Origin: UBA5336 sp039815055
GTDB lineage: Bacteria; Pseudomonadota; Alphaproteobacteria; Caulobacterales; Hyphomonadaceae
Assembly: GCA_039815055.1 (NCBI GenBank)
Contig: JBCCAA010000002.1
Span: 1-64,000, forward strand
DNA length: 64,000 nucleotides
Direction: 5' to 3'
The position numbers and the translations under genes are program-made. Positions within the stretch are counted from its first letter, which is position 1, and each line of letters starts with the position of its first letter. The notes beneath the pieces are model-generated. The model made no database searches. It worked only from the letters and a program-made list of their open reading frames with translations, and was not told the DNA's origin. This document shows positions 34,121 through 42,991 of this stretch, one piece after another.

Positions 34121-35392
34121 TTAGTCACCTAGCCGGGAGACATTGGCCCCACAGCCGCGCAACTTGTCTTCCAGACCTTCAAATCCGCGGTCCAGATGGT
34201 AGATGCGGTTGACCACAGTCTCCCCCTCCGCGGCAAGCCCCGCAATCACCAGCGAGACAGAGGCGCGCAGGTCTGTTGCCATAACCGGCGCTCCATGGAG
34301 GGTTTCAACCCCTTTCACAATCGCTTCGCGGCCCCGCACCGTGATGTTTGCACCCAGGCGAGAAAGTTCCGGGGCGTGCATGAACCGGTTCTCGAAAATG
34401 TTCTCGCGGATGATCGATGTGCCATCCGCCAAGCTCAGCAAGGCCATCAATTGGGCCTGCAAATCGGTGGGGAAGCCGGGGTGGGGCTGGGTGTCAATAT
34501 CCACCGCCTGCAGACGATGACCATTGCGCTGGATACGCACCGTTTCGGCATCACGATCAGCATCCACCGTGACGCCGGCCTGACGAAGCGCCACAATTGC
34601 GGCGCCCAACGCCTCGACCGGTGCGCCCTGCAGCGTCACGTCGCCGCCAGCGGCGGCGGCCGCCATGGCATAGGTGCCAGCCTCAATCCGGTCCGGCATC
34701 ACCTTGTGTTCGTGACCTGACAGCGCTTCGACACCCTCGATACGGATCGTGTCGCTCCCGGCGCCACTGACATTTGCCCCCATAGCGTTTAGGCAGACCG
34801 CAAGATCGACGATTTCTGGCTCGCGCGCCGCGTTCTCGATCACAGTTTCACCCTTGGCCAGCGTGGCCGCCAGCATGGTGTGCTCGGTCGCGCCGACGGA
34901 GACGAACGGGAAATTGATGTGGGCGCCGGTCAAGCCATGAATGGCCGCAGCTTTTACGTAGCCACCTTCTACAAGAAGATCGGCGCCCATGGCCTCAAAC
35001 GCCTTGAGATGAAGATCAACAGGCCGGGCACCGATCGCACAGCCGCCCGGCAAGGACACCGTGGCATGTCCGGACCGCGCCAATAGCGGCCCGAGCACAT
35101 TAAAGCTCGCCCGCATTTTTCTCACCTGTTCATAGGGAGCGATAGTGGAGGCCAGCTCTGCGGCGTTCAAATGACAGGTCTTGCTGCCCTTCGGCCAGTA
35201 AACCTCCACCCCCAGCGTTGCCAGCAACTGGCTGAGAAACCGGGTATCGCTCAGGTCTGGCATGTTCGACAGCGCCAGCGGCTGGTTTGTCAGCAGGCAA
35301 GCCACCATCAGTTTGAGGGCGGAGTTCTTTGCACCGGAAATGCGAATGTCGCCGGTAAGGGGCTGTCCGCCCTGAATCGATAATCTGTCCAT
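34121..35392 (-). CDS. murA: UDP-N-acetylglucosamine 1-carboxyvinyltransferase
   Basis: First committed step of peptidoglycan synthesis: transfers enolpyruvate from PEP to UDP-GlcNAc; target of fosfomycin. With ATG 35392 the enzyme has 423 residues. SGAKNSALKLMVA begins the first domain, and the active-site Cys is present in SLPGGCAIGARPVDLHL, so the enzyme should be fosfomycin-sensitive. PHPGFPTDLQAQLMAL and the C-terminal RIYHLDRGFEGLEDKLR complete the family pattern. The gene order murA-DUF2948-hisD is standard for the class. Confidence 0.95.
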   Translation of the reverse strand: MDRLSIQGGQPLTGDIRISGAKNSALKLMVACLLTNQPLALSNMPDLSDTRFLSQLLATLGVEVYWPKGSKTCHLNAAELASTIAPYEQVRKMRASFNVLGPLLARSGHATVSLPGGCAIGARPVDLHLKAFEAMGADLLVEGGYVKAAAIHGLTGAHINFPFVSVGATEHTMLAATLAKGETVIENAAREPEIVDLAVCLNAMGANVSGAGSDTIRIEGVEALSGHEHKVMPDRIEAGTYAMAAAAAGGDVTLQGAPVEALGAAIVALRQAGVTVDADRDAETVRIQRNGHRLQAVDIDTQPHPGFPTDLQAQLMALLSLADGTSIIRENIFENRFMHAPELSRLGANITVRGREAIVKGVETLHGAPVMATDLRASVSLVIAGLAAEGETVVNRIYHLDRGFEGLEDKLRGCGANVSRLGD

Positions 35393-35484
35393 GGCGAAAT
35401 CAGTATCGCCGCGTGCAGGCAAACGGAAGGCGAGATTGCGGCCCTGACGGGACTTTCACGCATTCGGAGCGGTTAAATAGACTG

Positions 35485-35748
35485 CTAGTGTACCAGTTGG
35501 CGTTGGCTGCGCCAGATGCGCAGGAATGCGGCGGCCCACCGACGCTCCTGGAAGATCAGCGTTTTCTCAACAGTGCCATTGGGGCGAAGGCCGGTTTTGA
35601 CCATGATGTCCGGGGCGTCATCATCTGGAACGCGGTTTTCGACGTCACAAAGATTTTGCCGCCAAACCGTGTAGAGCTGGATCGCACGATTCAACGCTGT
35701 TTCATCCGTTGGGCTTTCTACACCCAGGTTCACAACCACATCATTCAT
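35485..35748 (-). CDS. Small conserved hypothetical protein upstream of murA
   Basis: Taking ATG 35748 (a TTG lies 12 bases upstream) gives 87 residues. ALNRAIQLYTVWRQNLCDVENRV and GTVEKTLIFQERRWAAAFLRIWR are well-formed amphipathic segments that look conserved, though I cannot name the family. The start of murA lies 92 bases downstream on the same strand, so they may share a transcript. The codon use matches its neighbours and supports a real gene. Confidence 0.6.
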   Translation of the reverse strand: MNDVVVNLGVESPTDETALNRAIQLYTVWRQNLCDVENRVPDDDAPDIMVKTGLRPNGTVEKTLIFQERRWAAAFLRIWRSQRQLVH

Positions 35749-35875
35749 ACCGGTCCCCAACCTTATGTTGCACTAGCGTAATAGACATTCGCCCCGTCAA
35801 TCAACCCTTTGGGAGTTGTATCTGACCGCGCCTGTTCCCGGCTCAAGGGAGTGTCTGCGGCAATTGCGGTGTTGC

Positions 35876-35884
35876 GAACAGTTC
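35876..35884. promoter_or_regulatory. GAA-N3-TTC dyad before the iron transporter operon
   Basis: GAACAGTTC is a perfect inverted repeat of the GAA-N3-TTC core seen in Irr iron-control boxes (TTAGAA-N3-TTCTAA), with part of the flanks fitting. A -10-like TATAGC starts four bases downstream. A wider pair, TTGCGA and TCGCAA, surrounds the site. It lies 48 bases before the binding protein start and could mediate iron control, but the match is partial. Confidence 0.3.
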
Positions 35885-35931
35885 TCATATAGCATATCGC
35901 AAAGTCCTGATCACTCTCCGGGAAACGGTCC

Positions 35932-36993
35932 ATGTCACTACGCTCATCTTTTCTTGTCGCTGTTGGCGCGCTGTTTGTATTGTCTGCATGCGGAAACAGT
36001 CAGCCCGCTGACGACCCATCCGCAAGCGATGCAAGTTCCGGTCCGCAATCGGTAACGCTTTACTCAACCCGCCACTATGATGCCGACCAACTAATCTTCG
36101 ATGCTTTCGAGGCACAAACGGGAATTGAGGTTCAGGCTCGCGAGGCGGGCGCGGCGCAGCTTCTGGAAACCATGCGCGCCGAAGGCGATGCCAGCCCTGC
36201 CGATGTTATCCTGGCCGCTGATGCTGGCTCGCTGTGGCGGTTCAAGGATGCCGGGCTAACCCAGGCAGTGGCGTCTGAAACCCTGGAAACGGCCATACCA
36301 GCACGCTTGCAGGATGCTGAAAATCATTGGTTTGGTCTGGCAAAACGCTACCGGATCATCGCCTATGATCCAGAACGACTATCTGCGGAGCAGGTCTCAT
36401 CCATGACCAACCTCACAGCCGCCGAGATGGAGGGCGAAATCTGTGTGCGCTCCAGCTCTAATGTCTACAATCTGTCCCTCATGGGAGAGTTGATCGACCG
36501 TCTTGGCAGCGTTGGCGCCCAGCAATGGGCCGATAGCGTTGTAGGAAACATGGCGCGCGATCCAAGCGGCGGCGACACCGACCAGATCCGCGCAATTGCA
36601 GCCGGCGCGTGCTCGGCAGCCATCGTGAACCATTATTATTGGGTCCGGTTGTCCCAAAGCGAGTCCGAAGCCGATCTGGATGTTGCGGCCAGCACGATGC
36701 TGTCTTTTGCCGATGCCGGAAACGGCACGCACACCAATGTCACGGCTGCAGGTGTGGCGGCCAATGCTCCGAATCCCGAGGGCGCGGTTGCGTTCATCGA
36801 GTTCCTGGCGAGCCCCGAAGGCCAAGCTCTGCTGGTGAGCGATACCAAGGAATTCCCCGTTGTGGCCGGTGTTCCCCTACCAGCGGGCCTCGATGGATTG
36901 CCGGAGATCATCGAGAGCGACCTCGATCTCAGCACGCTCGGCAACAATCAGGTTGAAGCCCAGCAGATCTTCGACCGGGCAGGCTGGCCCTGA
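35932..36993 (+). CDS. Iron(III)-type ABC transporter substrate-binding lipoprotein
   Basis: A 353-residue FbpA/AfuA-class binding protein. The signal peptide ends in lipobox LSAC (Cys near residue 20), giving an inner-membrane lipoprotein rather than a free periplasmic protein. VTLYSTRHYDADQLIFDAFE and FGLAKRYRIIAYDPE are family hallmarks, and the tyrosine pair in VNHYYWVR is the usual ferric iron ligand site. It is the first gene of a three-gene transporter operon. Substrate is taken as ferric iron by family; other trivalent or polyamine-like ligands cannot be excluded. Confidence 0.9.
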   Translation: MSLRSSFLVAVGALFVLSACGNSQPADDPSASDASSGPQSVTLYSTRHYDADQLIFDAFEAQTGIEVQAREAGAAQLLETMRAEGDASPADVILAADAGSLWRFKDAGLTQAVASETLETAIPARLQDAENHWFGLAKRYRIIAYDPERLSAEQVSSMTNLTAAEMEGEICVRSSSNVYNLSLMGELIDRLGSVGAQQWADSVVGNMARDPSGGDTDQIRAIAAGACSAAIVNHYYWVRLSQSESEADLDVAASTMLSFADAGNGTHTNVTAAGVAANAPNPEGAVAFIEFLASPEGQALLVSDTKEFPVVAGVPLPAGLDGLPEIIESDLDLSTLGNNQVEAQQIFDRAGWP

Positions 36994-37058
36994 AACCGCC
37001 GGAAAGCCTGACCATTCCTCTGATCAGTCAGCCGGGCCGAGCGCTCGTCAATATCTTA

Positions 37059-38618
37059 ATGCTGCTCGCTGTTGTCGGGCTCAGCGCCCCTCTATTGTCC
37101 GCTGGACTTATGGGCGTGTTGTCAGGCGGTGGAGAAACCTGGGCGCATATTTCCGGCACGACCCTGTCGACCTACGCCGGCTCCACCGTGGTGATGCTGG
37201 TGCTAACCGGCATTCTTGTGCTTGTGTTCGCCATTCCGGCAGCCTGGCTGGTGACGATGCACGAGTTTCCCGGTCGCAGATTTCTCGAATGGCTGTTGAT
37301 TCTGCCCCTGGCGGCCCCCGCTTATGTGCTTGCAATTGCCTATGCCAACCTGCTTGGCGTGGCAGGCCCGGTTCAATCGGGGCTGCGCGACATGACTGGT
37401 CTGTCGGCACGCGACTATTGGTTTCCGGATATCAATTCCTTGCCCGGCCTGAGTGTAATCTTGGCTGCCGCGCTCTATCCCTATGTCTACCTCGCGGCGC
37501 GCGCCGCGTTCACCACTACGTCGATCTGCACCCTTGATGCGGCGCGAACGCTTGGCGCAAGGCCGCGCGACCTGCTTTTGCGTGTGGCCCTGCCCGCTGC
37601 GCGCCCGGCAATTATCGCCGGGCTGTCTCTGGCGCTAATGGAGGCGGCTGCCGATTATGGCGCGGCGGACTATCTGGGCGTCCAGACCCTGACCGTGGGT
37701 GTGTTCCGCGCCTGGTCAAGCTATGGCGATGTCGGCGCGGGAGCACGCCTTGCACTGATCCTGTTGGCGTTGGCGGTCTTCCTGCAATGGCTGGAACGGT
37801 TTGACCGCGGCAGCGCGGGCAGCGAGGCCACATCCAAACGCTGGCAAAGCCTGACACGCGCGCGTCTCAACGGCTGGCATGGCTGGGCCGCCGCTGGCTT
37901 TTGTTTCGCCCTGTTCAGCCTGGGCTTCGGAATACCCGTGCTTCGACTGTTGTGGATCGCGATCGACACCAATGCGCCGGTCGCCAGCCTGTCCGGCGCA
38001 GCAGTGAATTCAATACTATTGGCAGCGGCTGGCGCAAGCCTCGCCTTCATTGCTGGTCTCGCCGTCGCCCTAGGGGCGCGGCGAAAGACAGGGCTTTCGC
38101 GTCTTGCCCGTTTGGCGGCTTCTGGCGGCTATGCTGTGCCCGGCGCAGTGCTGGCCCTGGGCGGCCTTATCGTTATTGGCTGGTTGGGGCTTGGCCTGAC
38201 GGGGCATGTCGCGCTGTTGGTTCTGATCTGGATTTACGTCTGCCGGTTCACCGTGGCGGGCGCAGAACCGATGCAGGCCGCTTTGGCGCGCGCCCCCAAA
38301 TCCATGGACCAGGCCGCCCGCAGTCTGGCAGCCTCGCCTTTGCGCCGGCTTGTCCGGGTTGACCTGCCCATCGCCATGTCCGGCGCGGTGGTGGCAGCGT
38401 TGATCTTGTTTGTCGAAATCCTCAAGGAGCTTCCAGCCACACTGATGCTGCGTCCGACCGGCTGGGACACCCTGGCGGTGCGGGCCTATGGCTATGCCAG
38501 TGACGAGCGGGTGGCGGAGGCAACGGTGCCGTGTCTGCTGATCACACTGGCCGGGCTTGTGCCCGTGATCTTGCTATCCGTGCGCCTGTCGCGGGCCCGC
38601 CCGGGTGAGACGGCATGA
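37059..38618 (+). CDS. Iron(III)-type ABC transporter permease (FbpB-like)
   Basis: A 519-residue permease with about twelve membrane segments and two binding-protein-dependent transport domains, each with the EAA-type loop (DAARTLGARPRDLLLRVALPAARP and DQAARSLAASPLRRLVRVDLPIA). Such fused permeases serve the FbpABC class. ATG 37059 puts the first membrane helix at the very N-terminus; the frame stays open back to a CTG inside the stop of the upstream gene (36990), which would add a 23-residue cytoplasmic lead. It overlaps the ATPase gene by four bases. Confidence 0.92.
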   Translation: MLLAVVGLSAPLLSAGLMGVLSGGGETWAHISGTTLSTYAGSTVVMLVLTGILVLVFAIPAAWLVTMHEFPGRRFLEWLLILPLAAPAYVLAIAYANLLGVAGPVQSGLRDMTGLSARDYWFPDINSLPGLSVILAAALYPYVYLAARAAFTTTSICTLDAARTLGARPRDLLLRVALPAARPAIIAGLSLALMEAAADYGAADYLGVQTLTVGVFRAWSSYGDVGAGARLALILLALAVFLQWLERFDRGSAGSEATSKRWQSLTRARLNGWHGWAAAGFCFALFSLGFGIPVLRLLWIAIDTNAPVASLSGAAVNSILLAAAGASLAFIAGLAVALGARRKTGLSRLARLAASGGYAVPGAVLALGGLIVIGWLGLGLTGHVALLVLIWIYVCRFTVAGAEPMQAALARAPKSMDQAARSLAASPLRRLVRVDLPIAMSGAVVAALILFVEILKELPATLMLRPTGWDTLAVRAYGYASDERVAEATVPCLLITLAGLVPVILLSVRLSRARPGETA

Positions 38619-39571
38619 TCGAGGCGGCGCTCTCTGCCTGCGGTGTGACCAAGAAGATCGGCGCTACAACCATCGTGGATGGGGTAGACCTGAATTTGCG
38701 GCCTCGCGAAATCACAGCACTTCTCGGCCCATCTGGCGCGGGCAAGTCAACGCTGCTGCGATTGTTGGCAGGCCTGGAAGGACTGGATGCTGGCGAGGTC
38801 ACCATTGGCGGGTCTGCGTTGTCGCGACCGGGCCTCACGGTGCCTCCCGAAAAACGTCAGACCGGGCTCGTATTCCAGGATTTTGCGCTTTTCCCCCACC
38901 TGACAGCGCTGGAAAACGTGCGGTTTGGCCTGCCGCATCTAACAAAGGCGGACGGACGTGCCCTTGCCCTGTCCTGGCTCGACCGCATGCAATTGGCGGC
39001 CCGTTCAGGCGCCTATCCCGCTGAACTGTCCGGCGGGGAGCAGCAACGCGTTGCGATCGCCCGGGCGCTGGCCCCGCAACCGGCGGCCATCCTGATGGAC
39101 GAGCCGTTTTCCGGCCTCGACCCCGCCTTGCGCGGCGGCGTGGCTGCGCTGACGCTGGCTGTGATCCGGGATGCGGGCGTTCCAGCTCTTTGGGTTACCC
39201 ATGACCCCAGTGAAGCCATGATGCTGGCGGACACTTTGGCAGTGATGCAATCTGGCCAGATCGTGCAATCGGGACCGCCTGAAACAGTCTATCGCTCGCC
39301 CATTGACCTGGCCGTCGCGCAAGCCCTTGGACCGATCAACGAGATCCGGTTGACTGAAGATGCGGGCGTCGCCCTTGTTCGGCCTGAAGACCTGGTGCTG
39401 GACCCCGATGGCCCAATCGGCGCGACCGTTACATCGGTCCAGTTCACCGGGCCGACCTGGCGTCTTCTCGCAATGGCCGATGGACAAAACCTGATGATAG
39501 ACTTGCCCGCCAGCACGCTTCCACCGGCGAGTGGATCCGCGGTCCACTTGACCATTCGCTCGCGCAGCTAG
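38615..39571 (+). CDS. Iron(III)-type ABC transporter ATP-binding protein (FbpC-like)
   Basis: A 318-residue ATPase with Walker A GPSGAGKST, the ABC signature LSGGEQQRVAIARAL, Walker B ILMDEPFSGLDP and H-loop VTHD. The last 80 residues form a TOBE-like regulatory domain (ALVRPEDLVL, GATVTSVQFTGPT). It powers uptake through the upstream permease. Its ATG overlaps the permease stop by four bases, so the three genes form one operon. Confidence 0.93.
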   Translation: MIEAALSACGVTKKIGATTIVDGVDLNLRPREITALLGPSGAGKSTLLRLLAGLEGLDAGEVTIGGSALSRPGLTVPPEKRQTGLVFQDFALFPHLTALENVRFGLPHLTKADGRALALSWLDRMQLAARSGAYPAELSGGEQQRVAIARALAPQPAAILMDEPFSGLDPALRGGVAALTLAVIRDAGVPALWVTHDPSEAMMLADTLAVMQSGQIVQSGPPETVYRSPIDLAVAQALGPINEIRLTEDAGVALVRPEDLVLDPDGPIGATVTSVQFTGPTWRLLAMADGQNLMIDLPASTLPPASGSAVHLTIRSRS

Positions 39572-39669
39572 CCGGTTGAACTTTCTGTCATATTGCAAAA
39601 ACCCCCTCGCCATAAGGCTGGCCGCCCCGTAACATTACACGTTGACGGTATGTATGGAGTGTGAGTGCC

Positions 39670-41028
39670 ATGACGGCAGCGCCAATGCGTTTTGTTCTGA
39701 TTACCCTGGTGTCCCTGTTCATTGCAGTTGCGGCGCAGGCACAGAGCTTTATTCGCGACACTGAAATCGAGCATACGCTTCGAGAATGGACCGACCCGAT
39801 CCTTGAGGTCGCCGGGCTAGAGCCGAATGATGTCGGCCTCTATATCATCAACGACTCCTCGCTGAATGCGTTTGTCGCGAACGGTCAACGCATCCACCTG
39901 CATACCGGTCTGATTGTCGCCGCCGAAACGCCCGGCCAGTTGAAGGGCGTGATCGGGCACGAAACCTGCCATATTGCCTGTGGACACACGATCAGCCGCT
40001 CCCAGGCCGCCGGGGTGTCATCGCGCTCGGCTCTGCTCGCTATTGGCCTCGGCGTTCTCGCCATCGCAGCTGGCGCACCCGATGCGGGCGCCGCGCTGAT
40101 TGGCGGTTCTTCCAGTTTCGCAGCAAGAACTTTCTTCGTGCACACCCGCGCCGAAGAAGCCGCAGCAGATGCCGCCGCAGTGGCCTATCTGGAAGCCCTT
40201 GGCCAGAGCCCGCGCGGCATCGTCGAGTTCTTTGAAAACTTCCGCTACCAGGAAGTGGTCTCAGAGGCCCGGCGTGACCCCTATTTCCGCGCCCACCCCC
40301 TGGCCTCTCAGCGGATTCGCACCACGCGGCAGTTGGCGGAAGAGACCGGGCTTTGGGATGTCGCGCCAGATCCCGAAGTGTTGAGACAGTTCGACATGAT
40401 GCAAGCCAAGCTGATTGGCTTTCTCGACACCCCAGCGCAGGTCTACCGTCGATATCCACCAGATGACGTGTCTGCGCCAGCGCGCTATGCCCGCGCCATC
40501 GCCGCGATGCAGGCATCAGACATCAATGCCGCACTGAAAGACATTGAAGGGCTGATCGCTGAAGACGCGGAAAACCCGTATTTCCATGAGTTGAAGGGTC
40601 AGATCCTGTTCGAAAGCGGCCGCGTTGAGGAATCAGTAGAGCCCCATGCCACCGCCAATGAACTGATGCCGGACCAGGCCCTGCTGCTGATCAACCTTGG
40701 TCGCTCGCTAATTGCAAGGGGAGAGCCCGGTGATCTTGAGGCCGGTGAAGAGGCCCTGCGCGATGCGCTGATCGCGGAGCCCGACAATGCGTTTGCCTGG
40801 CACCAGCTCGCCGCCGCGCTTGACAAACAGGGGCTGACCGCACAGGCCCAACTCGCCACGGCTGAGTCCGCGTACCATATCGGAGACCTACCCCGCGCCA
40901 ACGTTTTTGCCGGCCGGGCGATCGGTGATTTTGACCGAAACACACCGCTGTTTCGCCGGGCTTCAGACATCATGGCAATCACGGATCCGCGGCTTCCGGA
41001 AAATCAGGCGATCTACCGCCGCCGCTAA
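39670..41028 (+). CDS. M48 family metalloprotease with TPR repeats (BepA/YfgC-like)
   Basis: With ATG 39670 the protein has 452 residues and a signal peptide cut near AQAQ (25). The zinc motif is HETCH at 97-101 in VIGHETCHIACGH, with a likely third ligand Glu in TRAEEAAADAAAV. The C-terminal half has tetratricopeptide-like helices (ENPYFHELKGQILFESG and LLINLGRSLIARG). BepA-type proteases check the assembly of outer membrane proteins in the periplasm. It is followed by a DsbA-like lipoprotein gene with its own promoter region, and the pair is common in the class. Confidence 0.9.
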   Translation: MTAAPMRFVLITLVSLFIAVAAQAQSFIRDTEIEHTLREWTDPILEVAGLEPNDVGLYIINDSSLNAFVANGQRIHLHTGLIVAAETPGQLKGVIGHETCHIACGHTISRSQAAGVSSRSALLAIGLGVLAIAAGAPDAGAALIGGSSSFAARTFFVHTRAEEAAADAAAVAYLEALGQSPRGIVEFFENFRYQEVVSEARRDPYFRAHPLASQRIRTTRQLAEETGLWDVAPDPEVLRQFDMMQAKLIGFLDTPAQVYRRYPPDDVSAPARYARAIAAMQASDINAALKDIEGLIAEDAENPYFHELKGQILFESGRVEESVEPHATANELMPDQALLLINLGRSLIARGEPGDLEAGEEALRDALIAEPDNAFAWHQLAAALDKQGLTAQAQLATAESAYHIGDLPRANVFAGRAIGDFDRNTPLFRRASDIMAITDPRLPENQAIYRRR

Positions 41029-41086
41029 GCCTCACGGATTTGTCAGACGGCAACCTGCGCAGCTTAATGGACCTGCAAGGTGATCG

Positions 41087-41105
41087 ATGCCAATTGGCAT
41101 ATAAA
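41087..41105. promoter_or_regulatory. Perfect 14-base palindrome overlapping a -10 element
   Basis: ATGCCAATTGGCAT (41087-41100) is a perfect palindrome and shares its last base with TATAAA (41100-41105), a good -10 element. The ATG of the DsbA-like gene is 32 bases downstream. This is a likely operator, for example for a MarR- or TetR-type repressor, but the regulator is not identifiable. Confidence 0.45.
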
Positions 41106-41136
41106 TTCAAAGACTTCAGACATGAAGGCGCCTGCC

Positions 41137-41883
41137 ATGACCAAACTCGCCATAACCGCGACCGCCCTGACCGCCCTTACACTTCTGCCAGCCTGCGCCC
41201 AGGATTCCAGCGCAAGTGCAAGCACGAACGATATGACCAAGGCGGAAGTCGAAGAAATCGTCCGCGACTATATCCTCGAAAATCCGGAAATTGTTGAAGA
41301 CGCTCTTATCGCGCTTCAAGCCCAGCGCGAGTCCGAAGCCGAAGAGGCCCAGCGCTCCGCTATTTTGGCCAATGCAGACGGCCTCTACAGTTTCGAAACC
41401 GACTATTCGATCGGCCCGGACAACGCGGCTGTCACCATTGTAGAGTTCTTCGATTATCGCTGCGGGTTCTGCAAACGATCGGTGGACGAAGTGGCCGCCC
41501 TGCCCGTGAAATTCGATGGCGACGTGCGGGTAGTGTTCAAAGAGCTGCCGATCTTGTCACCGGAAAGTCGCCAGGCGGCTTTGGCCGCTCTCGCCGCTGG
41601 AAAACAGGGCAAGTATCTCGACATGCACGTTGCGATGATGAGTGAAAACTCAAGCCTGTCCAATCCGGAGATCAACCGGATTGCCGCGAGTATCGGCGTC
41701 GATGTCGAGCAAATGCGCAACGACATGCAGTCTGCCGAGGTGCTTCAACAACTGGCCGACTCTGAAGCGTTGGCGCGCAAGCTGGATGTCAGCGGGACAC
41801 CGGCGTTTTTCATTGGAGAGCATTTCATAAACGGCGCGAACTTGCCGCTGCTGAACCGACTTATCAATGAAGAGCTGGGCTAA
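41137..41883 (+). CDS. DsbA/Com1-like thiol-disulfide lipoprotein
   Basis: AAGG at 41125-41128 favours ATG 41137, giving 248 residues. The signal peptide ends in the lipobox LLPAC (Cys20). An N-terminal helical extension (34-75, KAEVEEIVRDYILENPEIVED) precedes the thioredoxin fold, as in Com1 and ScsC, and the active site is CGFC at 109-112 with cis-Pro in SGTPAFF. The helix often makes such proteins trimeric isomerases. A second DsbA-like lipoprotein is encoded at 24346. The stop overlaps the convergent thiG by four bases. Confidence 0.88.
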   Translation: MTKLAITATALTALTLLPACAQDSSASASTNDMTKAEVEEIVRDYILENPEIVEDALIALQAQRESEAEEAQRSAILANADGLYSFETDYSIGPDNAAVTIVEFFDYRCGFCKRSVDEVAALPVKFDGDVRVVFKELPILSPESRQAALAALAAGKQGKYLDMHVAMMSENSSLSNPEINRIAASIGVDVEQMRNDMQSAEVLQQLADSEALARKLDVSGTPAFFIGEHFINGANLPLLNRLINEELG

Positions 41884-42659
41884 ATCAGCCCTGCCAAGGG
41901 AGACGAAGGATCGGCGTAGCGCTTCTTGTTCATCCGCCCGGCCAAATATGCGTCTCGCCCTGCCATCACCGCCAGTTTCATTGCCCGGGCCATGCGAATT
42001 GGATCGCGTGCTTCGGCAATGGCTGTATTGAGCATGACCGCGTCACAGCCAAGCTCCATGGCGATGGCTGCATCTGACGCCGTGCCGACACCGGCATCGA
42101 GAATGACCGGCACGCGGGACTGTTCTATGATCAGCCGAATGTTCACCGGATTCTGAATGCCCAGACCAGATCCAATCAATGCACCAAGAGGCATGATCGC
42201 ACAGCAGCCTGCATCCTCCAGTTTGCGAGCATAGACCGGGTCGTCAGAGCAATAGACCATCACCTGGAAGCCATCCTTCACCAGCGCGTAGGCGGCCTCC
42301 AGCGTGGCCTCCATGTCTGGATAGAGCGTGCGCTGGTCGGCCAGGACTTCCAGCTTCACCAGGTCCCAGCCGCCCGCTTCCCGGGCAAGCCTGAGCGTGC
42401 GCAGCGCTTCGTCGGCAGTGTAACACCCAGCCGTGTTGGGCAGGTAGACAAACTCATCGGGAGACAGGTGCTCTGTCAGCCGGTCTTCATTCGGATTGGA
42501 GAGATTGATTCGGCGCAGGGCCACCGTGACGATTTCCGCGCCCGCGGCCCGCGCAGCCTCTGCATTCTGGGCGTAAGAGGCATAGCGCCCCGTTCCCACA
42601 ATCAGGCGGGAGGAAAACGCGCGCCCGGCAATCGTCAGCGTGTCTGTATTCTCGGTCAT
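41880..42659 (-). CDS. thiG: Thiazole synthase
   Basis: Makes the thiazole phosphate part of thiamin from deoxyxylulose phosphate, ThiS-thiocarboxylate and dehydroglycine. The 259-residue TIM barrel has RLIVGTGRYAS, the Schiff-base Lys in DLVKLEVL, and GALIGSGLGIQNP and GVGTASDAAIAMELG for phosphate binding. thiS lies 72 bases upstream on the same strand. thiC, thiE, thiF and thiO are not in the window, and no thiamin riboswitch is seen. Confidence 0.95.
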   Translation of the reverse strand: MTENTDTLTIAGRAFSSRLIVGTGRYASYAQNAEAARAAGAEIVTVALRRINLSNPNEDRLTEHLSPDEFVYLPNTAGCYTADEALRTLRLAREAGGWDLVKLEVLADQRTLYPDMEATLEAAYALVKDGFQVMVYCSDDPVYARKLEDAGCCAIMPLGALIGSGLGIQNPVNIRLIIEQSRVPVILDAGVGTASDAAIAMELGCDAVMLNTAIAEARDPIRMARAMKLAVMAGRDAYLAGRMNKKRYADPSSPLAGLI

Positions 42660-42731
42660 ATGTCATTGTTTGGGCGTGGGCTCAGGCCAGGTCAACAACA
42701 ACGCCTTGCAGGCCAGTTATGCCGATGCGGA

Positions 42732-42932
42732 TCACCCACCGCCAACAAACTGAACGACTTCCAACTCGTCCCCGTCTTCCAGCAATGTGGCGCTGTGGGC
42801 CGATTTCGGGACGATTTCGCGATTGCGTTCAATGGCGATGCCGCGCGGATCGCCTTCCATCGTTGCGACCATGTCGGCAACACTCATGCCCGCAGACACC
42901 TCCCGAAGCTCTCCATTGATCCGGATTTGCAT
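42732..42932 (-). CDS. thiS: Sulfur carrier protein ThiS
   Basis: With ATG 42932 the protein has 66 residues; GGAGGG upstream supports this start over the longer open frame. It has a ubiquitin-like beta-grasp sequence (MQIRINGELREVS) and ends VVQFVGGG, where the terminal Gly-Gly is adenylated and thiocarboxylated to donate sulfur to ThiG. It pairs with thiG on the minus strand and is divergent from aroQ, with 59 bases between starts. Confidence 0.92.
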   Translation of the reverse strand: MQIRINGELREVSAGMSVADMVATMEGDPRGIAIERNREIVPKSAHSATLLEDGDELEVVQFVGGG

Positions 42933-42991
42933 GGCGACTTCCCTCCATCGGCTCTTGCCTTCGGCCCCGATTTTGCGCAACACACAAGGCC

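Noticed and set aside
42660..42991. Thiamin pyrophosphate riboswitch around thiS-thiG
   Set aside because: The conserved CUGAGA and ACCUGAU-type elements of the TPP aptamer are not present upstream of thiS or in the thiS-thiG gap.
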